DNA from: Ailanthus altissimus
Taxonomy: Eukaryota > Streptophyta > Magnoliopsida > Sapindales > Simaroubaceae
NCBI GenBank assembly: GCA_946807835.1
Contig: OX327683.1
Location: 1,121,001-1,185,000, forward strand
Direction: 5' to 3'
DNA length: 64,000 bases
In this document: positions 47,601 to 58,867 of the stretch, piece after piece
Numbering within the stretch: position 1 is the stretch's first letter
Layout of the letters: each line of letters opens with the position of its first letter
Made by a program: the position numbers and the translations under genes
Notes under the pieces: model-generated
Databases searched by the model: none
Seen by the model: only the letters and a program-made list of their open reading frames with translations
What the model was told of the DNA's origin: nothing

Positions 47601-47745
47601 TAAAGTTTTGAGTAAAGAAATTGATGTTAGGTACATTCCATCAAATGATCAAGTAGATGACATCTTCACAAACATACTTCCCATCACACAGTTTCAGTAT
47701 CTAGCTACCAAGCTTATTGTGACTTCCAGACACATTAGCTTGAGG
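44690..47745 (+). pseudogene. Copia gag-pol remnant of the Ale-like element
   Basis: Gag-like stretches around 44700-45010 (KIWLHLEKIFGS) lead to a pre-integrase and integrase part with HHQNGMVERKHRHMV at about 45400 and GRVYIARHVTFNKSEF at 45719. RT blocks include LKMTLYGLKQAP and WYGRLRN at about 46640-46700 and an intact-looking YVDDIIIIG at about 46794. RNase H shows AAFTDVDWGFDQDD, RSIRGYCVYFAGN and, at 47608-47811, a C-terminal frame with DVRYIPSNDQVDDIFTNILP and ISLRG. Stops and frameshifts are frequent throughout, so no functional product is expected. Confidence 0.8.
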
Positions 47746-47746
47746 G

Positions 47747-48041
47747 GGGTGAAAGCTGAGCTAGACGAAGTTGTTGAGCTAGAGTATAAACTAATAGAAA
47801 TTGAATTTTAAGGGAACAAGTTGTTATATAATCAATTTTTCGCAAAAACGTTGTTATTGTTTCTTTAGATTTCTCTAGATCTTTTGTTAAGTATAATTTG
47901 TACTATAAATACCATTTGTACATTAATCTTTCGAATAATAATAATCAGTCAATTCTTCAATAGTTTGTGCAGGTTTGGTTACAAGGAAGACTTAAAATAT
48001 TTTCATAGAAAACTCTCTATTCTTCTTCAATATTTTCTTTC
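47747..48041 (+). repeat. 3' LTR of the Ale-like element
   Basis: It begins TGAAAGCTGAGC directly after the GAGGGGGG polypurine tract and ends near CTTTCT. Same landmarks as the 5' LTR. Confidence 0.7.
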
Positions 48042-48124
48042 TAACCCAACACCTTAAACCTGCTCAACAAAAAACAAATGTGTGAAAAAAAAAATTGACA
48101 CGCTTAACTTGAATAAACTGTAAA

Positions 48125-48426
48125 CGGTGATTGAATACTTTTCAAGAATGAATTTTCTTTCTTTTTTACTTTTGGGCTTTCATTTGTGTAGTCTCCTTGG
48201 AATCAGATAACAAAACCAAAGTATGGAAAGCTACATGATGCAATCATATGGCATTAAAATTAAGAAATCAAAACCGAAAACAAAATCATAAAAGCTTATG
48301 AACAAGATCTTTACATATTTCCATCCCACAATTGAGCCACACTCAACACAGCATATGTCAACAACAATGTGCATTCTAGTCATCATCATCATCCGCTCTT
48401 CCTTTTGTTCCACTGTGACATTTACA
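48125..48426 (-). pseudogene. Yippee-family zinc-binding protein, last two exons
   Basis: On the minus strand, an exon at 48426-48315 between a CAG acceptor and a GTAAAG donor encodes [12 protein letters not shown], then [21 protein letters not shown]. The Cys-x2-Cys (CVEC) and GWKY end are hallmarks of the Yippee fold. A further exon, 48195 to about 48125, follows an AAG acceptor and corresponds to the family's ETAHEKSQKYKEGK region; it keeps a KFILEKYSI-like end, but a TAA replaces Tyr and one base is out of frame. The first two exons, with the other Cys pair, are absent; the right side is cut by the copia LTR at 48968. Yippee proteins are small conserved zinc proteins of unclear role in plants. 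Confidence 0.75.
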
Positions 48427-48967
48427 CTGTTATGGATAGACAAAGCACAATGTTACTTGCAGCATTTGTATCAGGCAGACATAGGAGAAAAAGGTTAATA
48501 TAATGATTTATTATTCTCGTTGATTGAGGTTTCAATTCATTAGTAAGAACAAATCCATTCTCCTTTGACCAAGTATTGTGCCATTGCAACACGTTTTCAA
48601 TAACATCAAGAGGACTGAGAAACCATATTAATTAACTATTTGATGACTAAGTTAAATTCCTTAGGGTGATCAGCATTAATATCTTTCATAGGAAACATTA
48701 AATGCTATTCAAGTAGCATCTTAAGCAAATTTAACTATATGAGTTATACCAAAAAAAAAAAGAAAAGAAAAAAACATATCGGTTACAAATGGTTAACTTA
48801 TCCAACAACTGTAGTTATATAATGAGCTAGATTTGGTTGATACCATTCAAGAAAAACATGAACAAACAAAGATTATTAGCATAACATCCTAGAACAAATT
48901 GGGTTCTAACATTCAATTGCTACTTAAGTGTTAATTATTTTAAATAACAAAATCTAGGAGTACTTAC

Positions 48968-51778
48968 TATTATAGTTGGTGCTTACGTGCCATTTCAATA
49001 CTGTATGAATATTAAATTATTTAATATTTATACAGTAAATATTTCATATAATCATTAATAAAATATAAATATATAGCACAATGCTTGTTACGTTATAGAC
49101 ATAGTATGATCTAAAGGAGTTCAAATTTGGTCTAAAAGAGTTCAGACCAGTGCTAAAAATTAGCAGAGCTGAGTGTTATATTTATATTAATAATTAGCAC
49201 TGCTAAAAGTTAGCAAGTTATAAGAGTCAGTTAGATCTAAAAGATTAGATATTTGTCTATAATAAAACAAAGATCTGAGGGTATACCAATAATGACATGG
49301 TTGCAAAAGAGTTGCAATAGGTGCTAGGAGATGTCATTATGCAAGTATATCCTCAAACACTATGTTCTTGATCTTCTTTCATCGATATGGGTCTATCGGT
49401 GGATCCATTTTATATAAATTAGTGTATACTATATCTATATGGTATAGATGGTTGTTCTTAACTGACCATGGGCTTACCGAAAGCTCGTATAAGTATACGG
49501 GAATTCAGTCAGGACTGAATGCTGAACAGACTCACGAGGATGCTAATAGACATCTTATGAAATCGTCAATGGTAAGTCCTATTGAGTTGAGTAGTATACG
49601 TAGTTCTTTGACCTAAGTACCATGGTGGACTTGTAAGTGATCCACCATACTTTTATTCCATGCATGTCACAGACCTTTCATGGTGTGACCACTGGGCATT
49701 GCTGGGTATGTCCGATGAAATCGTCAATGGTAAATCCTCTCGAGTTGAGTAGTATACGTGGTCCTTTGACCTGAGTACCATGGTAGACTTGTAAGTGATC
49801 CACCATACTTTGGTTCCACGCATGTCACAGACCTTTCATGGTGTGACCGCTGGGTGTCACTGGGTATGTCCGATGCTTATAGAGTTTGGTGTGTATAAAT
49901 ATGGGATCTATCAGCTCTCATAGGAGAGTAGTATATTCAGATGCTCTGAGATTATATTTTAGTAAATTCCGTGGCCACGAGTACTAACTCAGGAAATTTG
50001 TTTCCCAAAGGGTTGAACAATATAGCAAAGGTGTTTATATATATTGTTCTTGAAAATACAAATCTGGAGATAAGCTCACGAATGGGCATACGGGGATTTG
50101 ATGGTGCTGATCTATATCCCCACACATCCAGGATATACATGATGAAGGATTATACGTATGCGCTGTAACCTCAGCTTGTATGGTTTAATGCGTTGATTTG
50201 TAATATTTATGACGCATGCGTGGGGCATCGATCATAGACTTATTGAATAGTTTTATTTGACGGATTGGGCGTGGACCTAGAGAGTCCTGCAGTATGAAGT
50301 GTACTCGTTGTACATTTGGTCAGCATACTAGATTGAATTGTTCAATCTAGTAATTTCTAGCAGAACCGAATATTTATTTCACGAATCCTCAGGATGAGTA
50401 CGTGTCAGTATTTAAGTGTTAAATACAATAATTAGTTAATAATTATTGTTAACTAATTAAATAATGACACGTGATATATTATGAGCCTTCGGTTAAATTA
50501 ACTCAAGCATTGGGTAAGGTAAGACCTACATTGGGTTAATTAAAGACTTAAGGGTTATTTTTCTATATTGATTATTTAAATGTTAAATAATCTAAATATT
50601 TATTCTCACTTAAGAGTTAAGTAATTAATTAATTTGACTAGAGTTAATTGTTAGCTCATGGTTAAATTAATAAAACAAATATTTTATTGAAGACTTTATT
50701 GCTAAATAAAATGAGATTTTATTAAGTAAATAATTAAGTTAAAGAAAATATTGTTAAGGGGAAATTAAATCAAAGCTTGAGGACATAAGTGTAAATTTTT
50801 CTTGTCAAAGACAAAGAGATGGGCAACCATATTGTGGTGAACATTTATAAATGGTTTTCAATGGAGCACATGATGATATATATATATATATATATATTGT
50901 TTTAATAAATACAAAATGGGAAGTGGCTTGCCATGATGAGTGGTTATCATTAAATCTATTTTGGTTTTTGAAGACAAAAGAATAAAATGAATAAAAATTC
51001 AACAAAGTGGCCAGCCATGATAAGCAATTTGTGGCTTTAGAATTCATTTGGTCCTTTTGGTCAAAACAAATGAATGATGAGAAATGTGAGCAAAAGTGTG
51101 CACTCGGCTATGGAGAAAGGAAGAAGGTGAAAATAGTTTTCATTTTTCTCCTTTGAAGCAAAACAAAATGGCCATTAATTTTGAAGGTAAATTGCGTTAC
51201 TTTTGTTTCGAGTTTTTAAGAGTTAAAAACAAGAAATACTTGATAGAAAAATATGTTTTGCTACTTATCTTTTTTTTCTAAACAAAAGACCATTATTATT
51301 GCACTTGAGTTGTTTGTTTTTATGTATTTAAGTATTGAATACATTGAGGAACAAAATGAATATAGTCTAAGTGTTAGGCTATGAGGATTAAGAGTTAATC
51401 CAACCATTTAAGTGTTAAACCGGTGCTGAAAATATATAAGCTATTATTTTAGCAACTCAAGCCCACTATGTTGAGTCCTAAAACTACCAACGAGTCGTTT
51501 TCATGCGATAATCCAACTACAAATCTGCTCCAAAGGTTTGACAGGTAATATTTTCAATCATTAGTATTAATTTGATTAATATGTTTTATATATTATTCAT
51601 TAGTATAATGAATAAAATTTATTGTGTTCATTTTAGAAAATTTGATTTCTAGCTTCCGTTATGTTTATAATTTGTATATATATATGTATTAGATGTGTAT
51701 GTATATAAATTTTGAAAAGAGACACACATACACCTAATAGGTTTAGGTTGTGAACTAGGATGAACCGGCACCCCAACA
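48968..51778 (+). repeat. 5' LTR of the large copia element, 2,811 bp
   Basis: It starts TATTATAGTTGGTGCTTACG (TGTTAGAGTTGG in its partner at 61301) and ends GGCACCCCAACA. It contains a 158-bp tandem duplication (49559-49874) and a (TA)n run at 50877-50897. Confidence 0.85.
49559..49874. repeat. 158-bp tandem duplication in the copia LTR
   Basis: Units 49559-49716 and 49717-49874 both begin GAAATCGTCAATGGTAA and pass through GAGTTGAGTAGTATACG. The partner LTR at 61301 has only one copy, at about 61897. Confidence 0.9.
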
Positions 51779-51781
51779 AAA

Positions 51782-51793
51782 TGGTATCAAAAC
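51782..51793 (+). promoter_or_regulatory. Primer-binding site of the large copia element
   Basis: TGGTATCAAAAC, three bases after the LTR, differs from the tRNA-Met complement TGGTATCAGAGC at two positions. Confidence 0.75.
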
Positions 51794-51932
51794 ATTTGGT
51801 GATGCCAATTGGGTGTATTTGAGAGTCAATTTGTGTTTGGAAGTGTTTCGAGGCTCGGTTCTAGTGTTTCAAGTGTTGAAATGCATAAGTAACCATCATT
51901 GACTTGCTGGAAGCCGCAATGGTGGCTAACAA

Positions 51933-52019
51933 GTGCCGTGGCGCTAGGTTCTGGGTGCCCTAACACCACAGAATGGACGCCGTGGTGTGAAAGTTCTGCT
52001 TCCATCGCCGCGGCGCTGG
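51933..52019. repeat. GC-rich palindromic modules in the copia leader
   Basis: GTGCCGTGGCGCT (51933-51945), CGCCGTGGTG (51978-51987) and TCGCCGCGGCGCTGG (52005-52019). Related to the modules at 10744-10885 and 14649-14711, though more eroded. Confidence 0.7.
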
Positions 52020-52403
52020 TAGTACTATTTACATGAACAATGATTGTGTACAGTGTTGTTGAATTGTAATTTTACACAGTATTTTTGTACAGTAATTTTT
52101 TAATAGGAATTTTTTAATTAAAAAATAAAAAATAAAATATGCATGTAGGGGTCTACATTATAAGCCAAAATTATTTTTTTTTTGTGCTAATAATCACAAT
52201 GGGAGCCCTACTGGTGTGAGTTAGTTGTGTTTGCACAAAAATGAATAAATGATTGAGAATCACCTCCTAATGAAGTGAGGCCCAATTTAAATTTTAAAAA
52301 AAACTCTCTTAATCAGATTGAATTTTATTTCATTATGAGATAATGTTACACATGATCTATCTTGTCAATACGGTGTTAGACAAGTCACGTCAATTTTGTT
52401 TCA

Positions 52404-52694
52404 AGATCGCTACAGTGTGCGGGACTTGGTCAGTTAGACTTTGACTATGCCGATTAAACATAAGATGAGACAAATATATGCAAAAGTATTACCCTAAATC
52501 GCTATAGTGTGCGGGTAGTATCGGTAGTATATATTTGATCATTGACAAGTTAATCTGGAATACACTTACCCTAGATTGTTACAGTGTGCAGATAAGGTGT
52601 ATTTAGGATATGGAGTAAAAGTTGTATGAGATGTAATTGATAAGAGTTGTTTACTTGTTGGGTTTACAAATGCCTAGATCGCTACAGTGTGCGG
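52404..52694 (+). repeat. Four phased copies of AGATCGCTACAGTGTGCGG
   Basis: Copies start at 52404, 52496, 52573 and 52676. Each spacing is 77-103 bp; the sequence between copies is not repeated, although CCCTA or CCTA precedes three of them. Confidence 0.9.
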
Positions 52695-53668
52695 TTAGAG
52701 TAAACTTTCAATGGGATCTACTTCCTGCTGTATAGTTTATAGAGATTAAATTGTCATTATCTTGTTTGAGAGATTATCAGAATTATGTAAAGTCGTGGGA
52801 GGGCACTTTTAGATTAAAAAATGTATAAATCATATACTCATGATCTAAAGTGTTATTATTAATGATTAGAAATGTTCCACTACACATCTCTTAAATCATC
52901 TAATAGAGATAAGATACTTGTCTTATATGAGATATGATAAGTATAAGCAATCCGTTAATACACTTGATTAATGCACATTAACTATAGGGTGCCGAGAGAT
53001 ATGAAAGACTTAATTTAGAATTTGTGAATAATTCTAGATTCTAAATTACTTAGATATATTTGATATATCTTATCCACAATTAGCGAATAATTAATAATGG
53101 AAAGTGTTTCCATTGTGATAAGGTTTGAATAGTAAATGTTACTGTTTAAGAAACTTTAACTGAGAATAGATTAATCCTTAGATAACTATTTGCAAAAATT
53201 ATTAGACATTTTAATAGTATATGATGCTGTCAGTGCAAGGATATGGGATACCGCCTGCCCTTCTTATATCTATAAACTATTATATAATTAATATTACATG
53301 CTAAACATTATTAAGCATATCATATCACTCCCTGTAGTTGACAGAGAGAGTTATCATAAAATATTTAGAATAATTTCTTATAGTTATATGATAAAGATAA
53401 TATTTTGCTTACTGAGTGTCAGTTAATGAATGACCAATATATCTTACATACAATAAGAAATGTCTTGGTAAATAAAACATGTAGTAGTTCAGGAACTTTA
53501 AATAGTGATAAATAGTAGCACGTAAGATTAGGTCATGTAGTCATAAGACCACTATCTTGTTTAGTTAAGCATGATTAGATACTTGATTTGACAATTAAAT
53601 CTTGGCCACTTTATGAATTTTAAATTCAAAGGAAGATGACCGAATCTTAGTGTAGGTGTTAGACAGTG

Positions 53669-55022
53669 TGACATAACTTGACCCAGAATTCTACAACATA
53701 GACCTAGGTAAACCTTGCCAGGCACCCCTACAGAATGCTTCCTAAAGTTTGCTATCAACCCTGAGAAATTTCATGAGGCAAACCTTAAAATTTCTTTTAA
53801 TTCTGTCTGATATATTTTCATAAACACAAAAAAATCTAAATTTTTCTTAAAATTTTTTAGATTAAAATAGACATAGTTTCCCCCGATTTTTTGAAAATCT
53901 ATATTTCATAAACTTGCAGAACATACATTACAAATATTTCTTACATCTCTCAGTTGTAAATAGAACCTCCCGTCTCTTCCTAAATCAGTCAATACATGCA
54001 TTCATGATCATACTTCAACAGACATCGATAGCAAGAAGGCCAGTTATTTAATAAAGGCATAAATATTCATTTTAGCTCCAAAATCTATTATGCATGCTGT
54101 ATAACACAAAAATAAATATGATACATGCATATGCACTAAATGTACACATATAGCTCTATACATGCACAGGAAATCGTCGTAGGGCTGATCCACTACTAAT
54201 CCACGAGAGAAACTGTAAGCTGTACGCTGCTGGCTATATCTGGGAGAAAAATAAAAACACAAAAAATAAAGGGTGTGTTGATAAACTCAATGAGTGGGTG
54301 TAAAGTTTGAATAATTGTGGAAACATACTGAAAATTCTAAAAGTACTGAAAACTATTATAAATCGTTTTTAAATCTCAAATACTGGTAAAATTCTATCGA
54401 CCGATTTTCTTTATTTAAAATTTTTAAAACTTAATAGGCTACTGCTAAAATCTATAACATTATTAACAAATTTTTTCATTTAAAAAAAAAAACTACATAT
54501 CTCATACAATTGTCTAAAACTTTTGCTCGGTTTTAGTTTGTATGAAAATCACCAATGGCTACTATACTGCTAAACCCACTGGTCGACGTAGCCGATAAAA
54601 TGAGTCAGTCACAAGGCAGTCTCTACTAGTAACAACTACTATGACCAATCTGGTAAATTGATAGATCTGAGACATCTCACTGTCTATGTGGCAAAATATA
54701 CATCGTAGACATATAGTGAGACAATACCCCATAGCATAATGACTTACAGACTCGATACCCCAACTCCCCAGAGTTAGCAGTACTTAACCTAACTGACTGA
54801 CTTGCCTATGCATACGGGGTGTACCAGCCGGGTCTATACTATTCCCACAGAGATCTGAATCTGATAGCTGATAACTGATAAATGGGGTACCACTGGCCTT
54901 TGAAAATTGATAATATTCTAAAAACTGTTTCCTACTGCTAAAAACTAAATCTCTAAACTGTAAAAAATACTGAATTGTAAAATTTTTAAGGTATTTTAAA
55001 ATAATAAATTTTTAATTTTCAT
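53669..55022 (-). repeat. Partial 3' LTR of the gypsy element
   Basis: It aligns with 56282-57440 of the complete LTR (TGACATAACYTGACCCAGAAT at the start, GAGTTAGCAGTACT, GATAACTGATAAATRGGGTACC) and contains about 150 bases (about 54415-54600) that are missing or shifted in the partner. It stops sharply at 55022. Confidence 0.8.
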
Positions 55023-56250
55023 CGCGAACACCTTGGCCTGGCTACGAGGTCTCCTCGGCTGTCCTCCTAAGCCTTCACCTCGACCAACTCCTCCACTAAA
55101 CTGGCCTAATCTATTGGGTCCTTTGAATAAAGCACTCCCTCTACTCTGTACTTGGCCTCCACTACTCTATACTTGGCCTAATCTCTCGTACCTACTGCAT
55201 GTCAGGAACCTCTTCATATCCTTTTGGCTGCCTCTAGATCCTGTTAACTGAGTGTGTACTGAGGCTTGGCTAGACTGGGTCTGGTCTCCCCGCTAGGCCT
55301 CTAGCTACTGGATCCCACAGATCTCTTTTTGATCCTCATCACCTTACTCGGGCATCCCTGACTATTATCCGTCCAGCTACACTTTAAACTCTGCTGACGT
55401 GGCCTAAGGATGGCTGTCATACTCCTCTCTACTCTAGTCACCGCCTCCACCAGTGCTTCATACTGAGTGTGAACGGCTGAAGCAACACGTGCTTATATCC
55501 TGGGATTTAGTCCCACAGCAAATCTACTCGCTTTCTGCTCCTCATCATCTACTATAAATGGGACTACTCGAATCAACTCTGAGAATTTCTTCTCATATTC
55601 TACTACTAACAGCGATCCTTGTTCTAATTTAAAGAACTCCTCTATTCAGGCATCCATATAACTTTTAGGATAAAACTTGCTTGAGAACTCTCTTCTGAAT
55701 AATACCCAAGATACATCTTCTGTGTGTCTTCTCTACAGCACCCTTCATCACTCTTTTGCTCTCTGTTTGAGCAGGAATGCTAAGTAAGAGACCATTTGGT
55801 CCTCGGAGCACCCTATAATCTGAAAAATCTCTTCTTTATTCTCCAGCCATGATAATGCTCTCTCTAGATCTCTGGTGCCATCATATGACACAGTGCCCAA
55901 TTTCTTGGCGAGCTTTAACGATATCCTTGACTCTTTCAGCTGTTGAATTACGACAGCCAACATCTGAGCCATCTGTGCTATATCTATAGCTCCACCCTGT
56001 GGCTCTACACACTAAAGTGACTCTAGAGGGGTTAGTGGTCTCGGGGTATTTATTGACTCATTAACTCATTTTGGTTCAGGTACTGTAGCCCAAGTAGCGG
56101 CTCTTCTGATTGGTGGTTGTCCACGACGATGATACTTCTGTGCATGTCAATAACAAAACATGATTAATTATGCATGAAATGCAATTTTCATAACGTTGAG
56201 AATGCATGCCATTCTCATAAAAATTCAACGCAAAATAAATATTTAACTTA
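55023..56250 (-). pseudogene. Gypsy gag remnant
   Basis: On the minus strand the clearest open part, 55972-55748, reads MAQMLAVVIQQLKES, then GTVSYDGTRDLERALSWLEN, KEEIFQIIGCSEDQMVSYLAFLLK, the core of a plant gypsy gag (capsid N-terminal half). Downstream frames are broken. The left end, near 55070-55023, reads a PRRPRSQAKVFA-type stretch that marks the gag-protease linker of Tekay/Del-like elements. Protease, RT, RNase H and integrase are absent. Confidence 0.75.
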
Positions 56251-56265
56251 AAATATCGAAAACCT

Positions 56266-56278
56266 GGCTCTGATACCA
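56266..56278 (-). promoter_or_regulatory. Primer-binding site of the gypsy element
   Basis: The reverse complement is TGGTATCAGAGCC, an exact match to the standard initiator tRNA-Met PBS, three bases from the LTR at 56282. Confidence 0.9.
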
Positions 56279-56281
56279 CTC

Positions 56282-58862
56282 TGACAGAACCTGACCCAGA
56301 ATCCTACAACGTGGACCTAGGTAGGCCCTGCCAGACACTCTAACGGAACGCTTTCCAAAGTCCGCTATGCACCCTGGGAAATTCTATGAGGCAAACCTTA
56401 AAATTTCTCTTAATTTCTGTTTGATATATTTTCATAAACATGGAAAAATCTAAATTTTTCTTAAAATATTTGGATTAAAACGAACAGAGTTTCCCCTATT
56501 TTTCTGAAAATTTATATTTCATAAAACTGTAGAAAATACACTCCAAATATTTCTCACATCTCTCAACTGCAAATGGGACCTCTTGCCCCTTCCCAAATCA
56601 ATTAACACATGCATTCATGATCATACTTCAACAGACATCCATAACAAGAAAAGCCCACCATTTCATAAAGGCATAAATATTCATTTTAGCTCCAAAATCT
56701 ATTATGCATGCTATACAACATAAAACTAAATATGATACATGTATATGCACTAAATGTATACATGTAGCTTTGTACATGCACAGGAGATCGTCATAGGGCT
56801 AATCCACTACTAATCCACGGGAGAAACGGTAGGCTGTACGCTGCTGCTATATCTGAGGAAAAAATAGAAATACCAAAAACAAAGGGTGAGTTGATAAACT
56901 CAATGAGTGGGTGTGAAGTTTGAATAATTGTGAAAATATACTGAAAATTCTAAAAGTACTAAAAATTATTCTAAATCATTTCTAAATCTCAAATACTGGT
57001 GAAAATGAGTTTGTCACAGGGAAGTCTATGCTAGCAACAACCACTATGACCAATCTAATAAACTAATAGATCTGAGACATCTCACTGTCTATGTGGTAGA
57101 ATATACATCACAGACATATAGCGAGATAATACCTCGTAGCATAAGTGACTCACAGACTCGATACCCCGACTCCCCGGAGTTAGCAGTACTCAACTTAACT
57201 GACTGACATGCCCAAGCATACGGAGTGTACCGGCTGGGTCTATAATATCCCCACAGGGATCGGAATCTGATAGCTGATAACTGATAAATAGGGTACCACT
57301 GGCATTTGAAAACTAATAATATTCTAAAAACTATTTCTTACTGCTGAAAAATAAATCTCTAAACTGTAGAAAATACTGAACTATAAATTTTTTTTGGTAT
57401 TTTCAAATAATAAATTTTCAATTCTCATTATCTCAAAAATATCAAATAAAATATCACTATACTTTTCTTAATTCTTAAAAATCATGTAACTTGAGTAATT
57501 TACCCGAAATAACAACATTTAAATTAGAAAGCACATAAATACTAATAATTTAAAATAAACTGCATTTAATTTCTTTTAATCACTTTCCCACTCACCAACT
57601 GTCCTTCACTAAAGTTTCTTTTTTGGGCTTGTCATTTCACCTATTTCGCCCTTTGGCACCTACAAAGCATAAATTACTTTATAGGCCCCCTTAAAATGAT
57701 AAAATTACCAAAATACCCCTAGTACACATTTTAGGCCATCACCCAAAATTTCTTTCTAAATTTACAATTATTCCCCTAACAATCTCAATTTATGCACAAA
57801 CTATCATTTTTTTGTCAAAGGGGTCCATAATCCCTTATAATTTTCTTTGGACATAATTACCCCTAATCTTTGTCATAAATGACCATTATGTCCCATATCC
57901 TAACTTTGATTTCCACTCATCAAAACTCATCTTAAGGGTCCTAAAATTCATTCTTAACCCTCAATTTTAACTAATTGCACTTGTACCACTAAAATCCCCT
58001 AAATGGCCAAAAAGACCCAAATGAAATTTTTACCATTTTTCAAATTTCTTCTTACCTATGGTCTTATCTACTCTCCAAATTCATTCTAATGCCCTAAATA
58101 TATTCAATTGAAGTCTAATTATACAAAAAAACTCTAATTTACTATTCTAGAGTTTGAAATTTTCATCTTTTAAAGCCAATTTACCTTTAATCCACCCTTG
58201 AATCTTGCTTAGGCATTTGGAAACAACTTAAATTTGGTGTAGATTCCTTGATTTGGCTTAGACATTTCATGGGTATCACTGTTTAACTCCTTCCCATCTT
58301 CATTTTTGAAATCTTCTCTCTCTCTCTTTGTTTTCTTTTTTTTTTCCTTAACAATTCTTGAAAAGAAAACACTTGGCCTTTATATATAAACCAAAAAATT
58401 GCGTAATGGCTCTCCAAGACATATCTAATTGCCATTTAGTCCTCCAATTAAAAAGCCTTTGATTGGTGGCCAATAATTTAATAAGTATTACTAATAACTA
58501 ATAAAATATAATATAATAGACTAATTTATACAATTGTCCCAATTTGATTGGTCCACAAGTCTTAAAATACACATACTTATCTAACAAAAATAGCTTGCTT
58601 AGGGTGTGATGCTTACACAAAAAATTATTGGCACAAATATTAAATTTTTACTACTTAGTCAACCGAAAAATTTTACAAATATTCGGTGAGCATCCAATGC
58701 CCAAATTGACTATGAAATTTTCTAATTGGATCCATTACGGCTCACGTAAATACTTAAAAAAAATTTTTTAAAAAGGGTTGAAATCTGAAACTTCTACGGT
58801 TCCCTAATTGTCAAATACCAACATTCTAGTTATTTTACTGTTCATGGGAACTAGGCATTACA
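56282..58862 (-). repeat. Complete 5' LTR of the gypsy element, 2,581 bp
   Basis: On the minus strand it starts TGTAATGCC and ends GGTTCTGTCA before the PBS. Its left 1.2 kb matches the partial LTR. A TATATATAAA motif near 58380 could, on the minus strand, be the promoter TATA region. Confidence 0.8.
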
Positions 58863-58867
58863 CACTG

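Larger units (their letters stand above)
44236..48041 (+). mobile_element. Ty1/copia retrotransposon, Ale/Retrofit-like, degenerate, both LTRs present
   Basis: LTRs of about 290 bp lie at about 44236-44524 and 47747-48041. They share TGTTGAGCTRGA, AAGGGAASAAGTTGTTAT, GATTTCTCTAGATCTTTT and GAATAATAATAATCAGTCAA. The left one is followed by a PBS and the right one preceded by GAGGGGGG. The coding part keeps copia order: integrase, RT, RNase H. Short LTRs and the SIRGYCVYFAGNLVSYSPK RNase H spelling fit the Ale/Retrofit lineage. It is full of stops. Confidence 0.85.
51779..53663 (+). other. Leader and gag region of the large copia element
   Basis: Non-coding in its first part, with GC-rich modules at 51933-52019 and four copies of a 17-19 bp motif at 52404-52694. 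I could not recognise gag. Toward the end, about 53515-53640, a pre-integrase zinc region is recognisable as HVRLGHVVI and KHD..LDLTIKS with stops. The gypsy element begins at 53669. Confidence 0.55.
53669..58862 (-). mobile_element. Minus-strand gypsy retrotransposon, pol deleted, nested in the copia integrase region
   Basis: The complete 5' LTR is 56282-58862 (reads TGTAATGCC inward from the right). A partial 3' LTR is 53669-55022. Between them lies the gag region with a perfect PBS at its start. Flanks CAGTG (53664-53668) and CACTG (58863-58867) differ at one base. All of pol beyond the gag-protease join, plus the U3 part of the 3' LTR, is missing, so this is an internally deleted copy. 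Confidence 0.85.

Noticed and set aside
49952..50168. Opposed frames of 62 and 65 codons, also present at 62128-62350
   Set aside because: Present in both LTRs of the same copia element, so their conservation reflects LTR identity and not coding selection.
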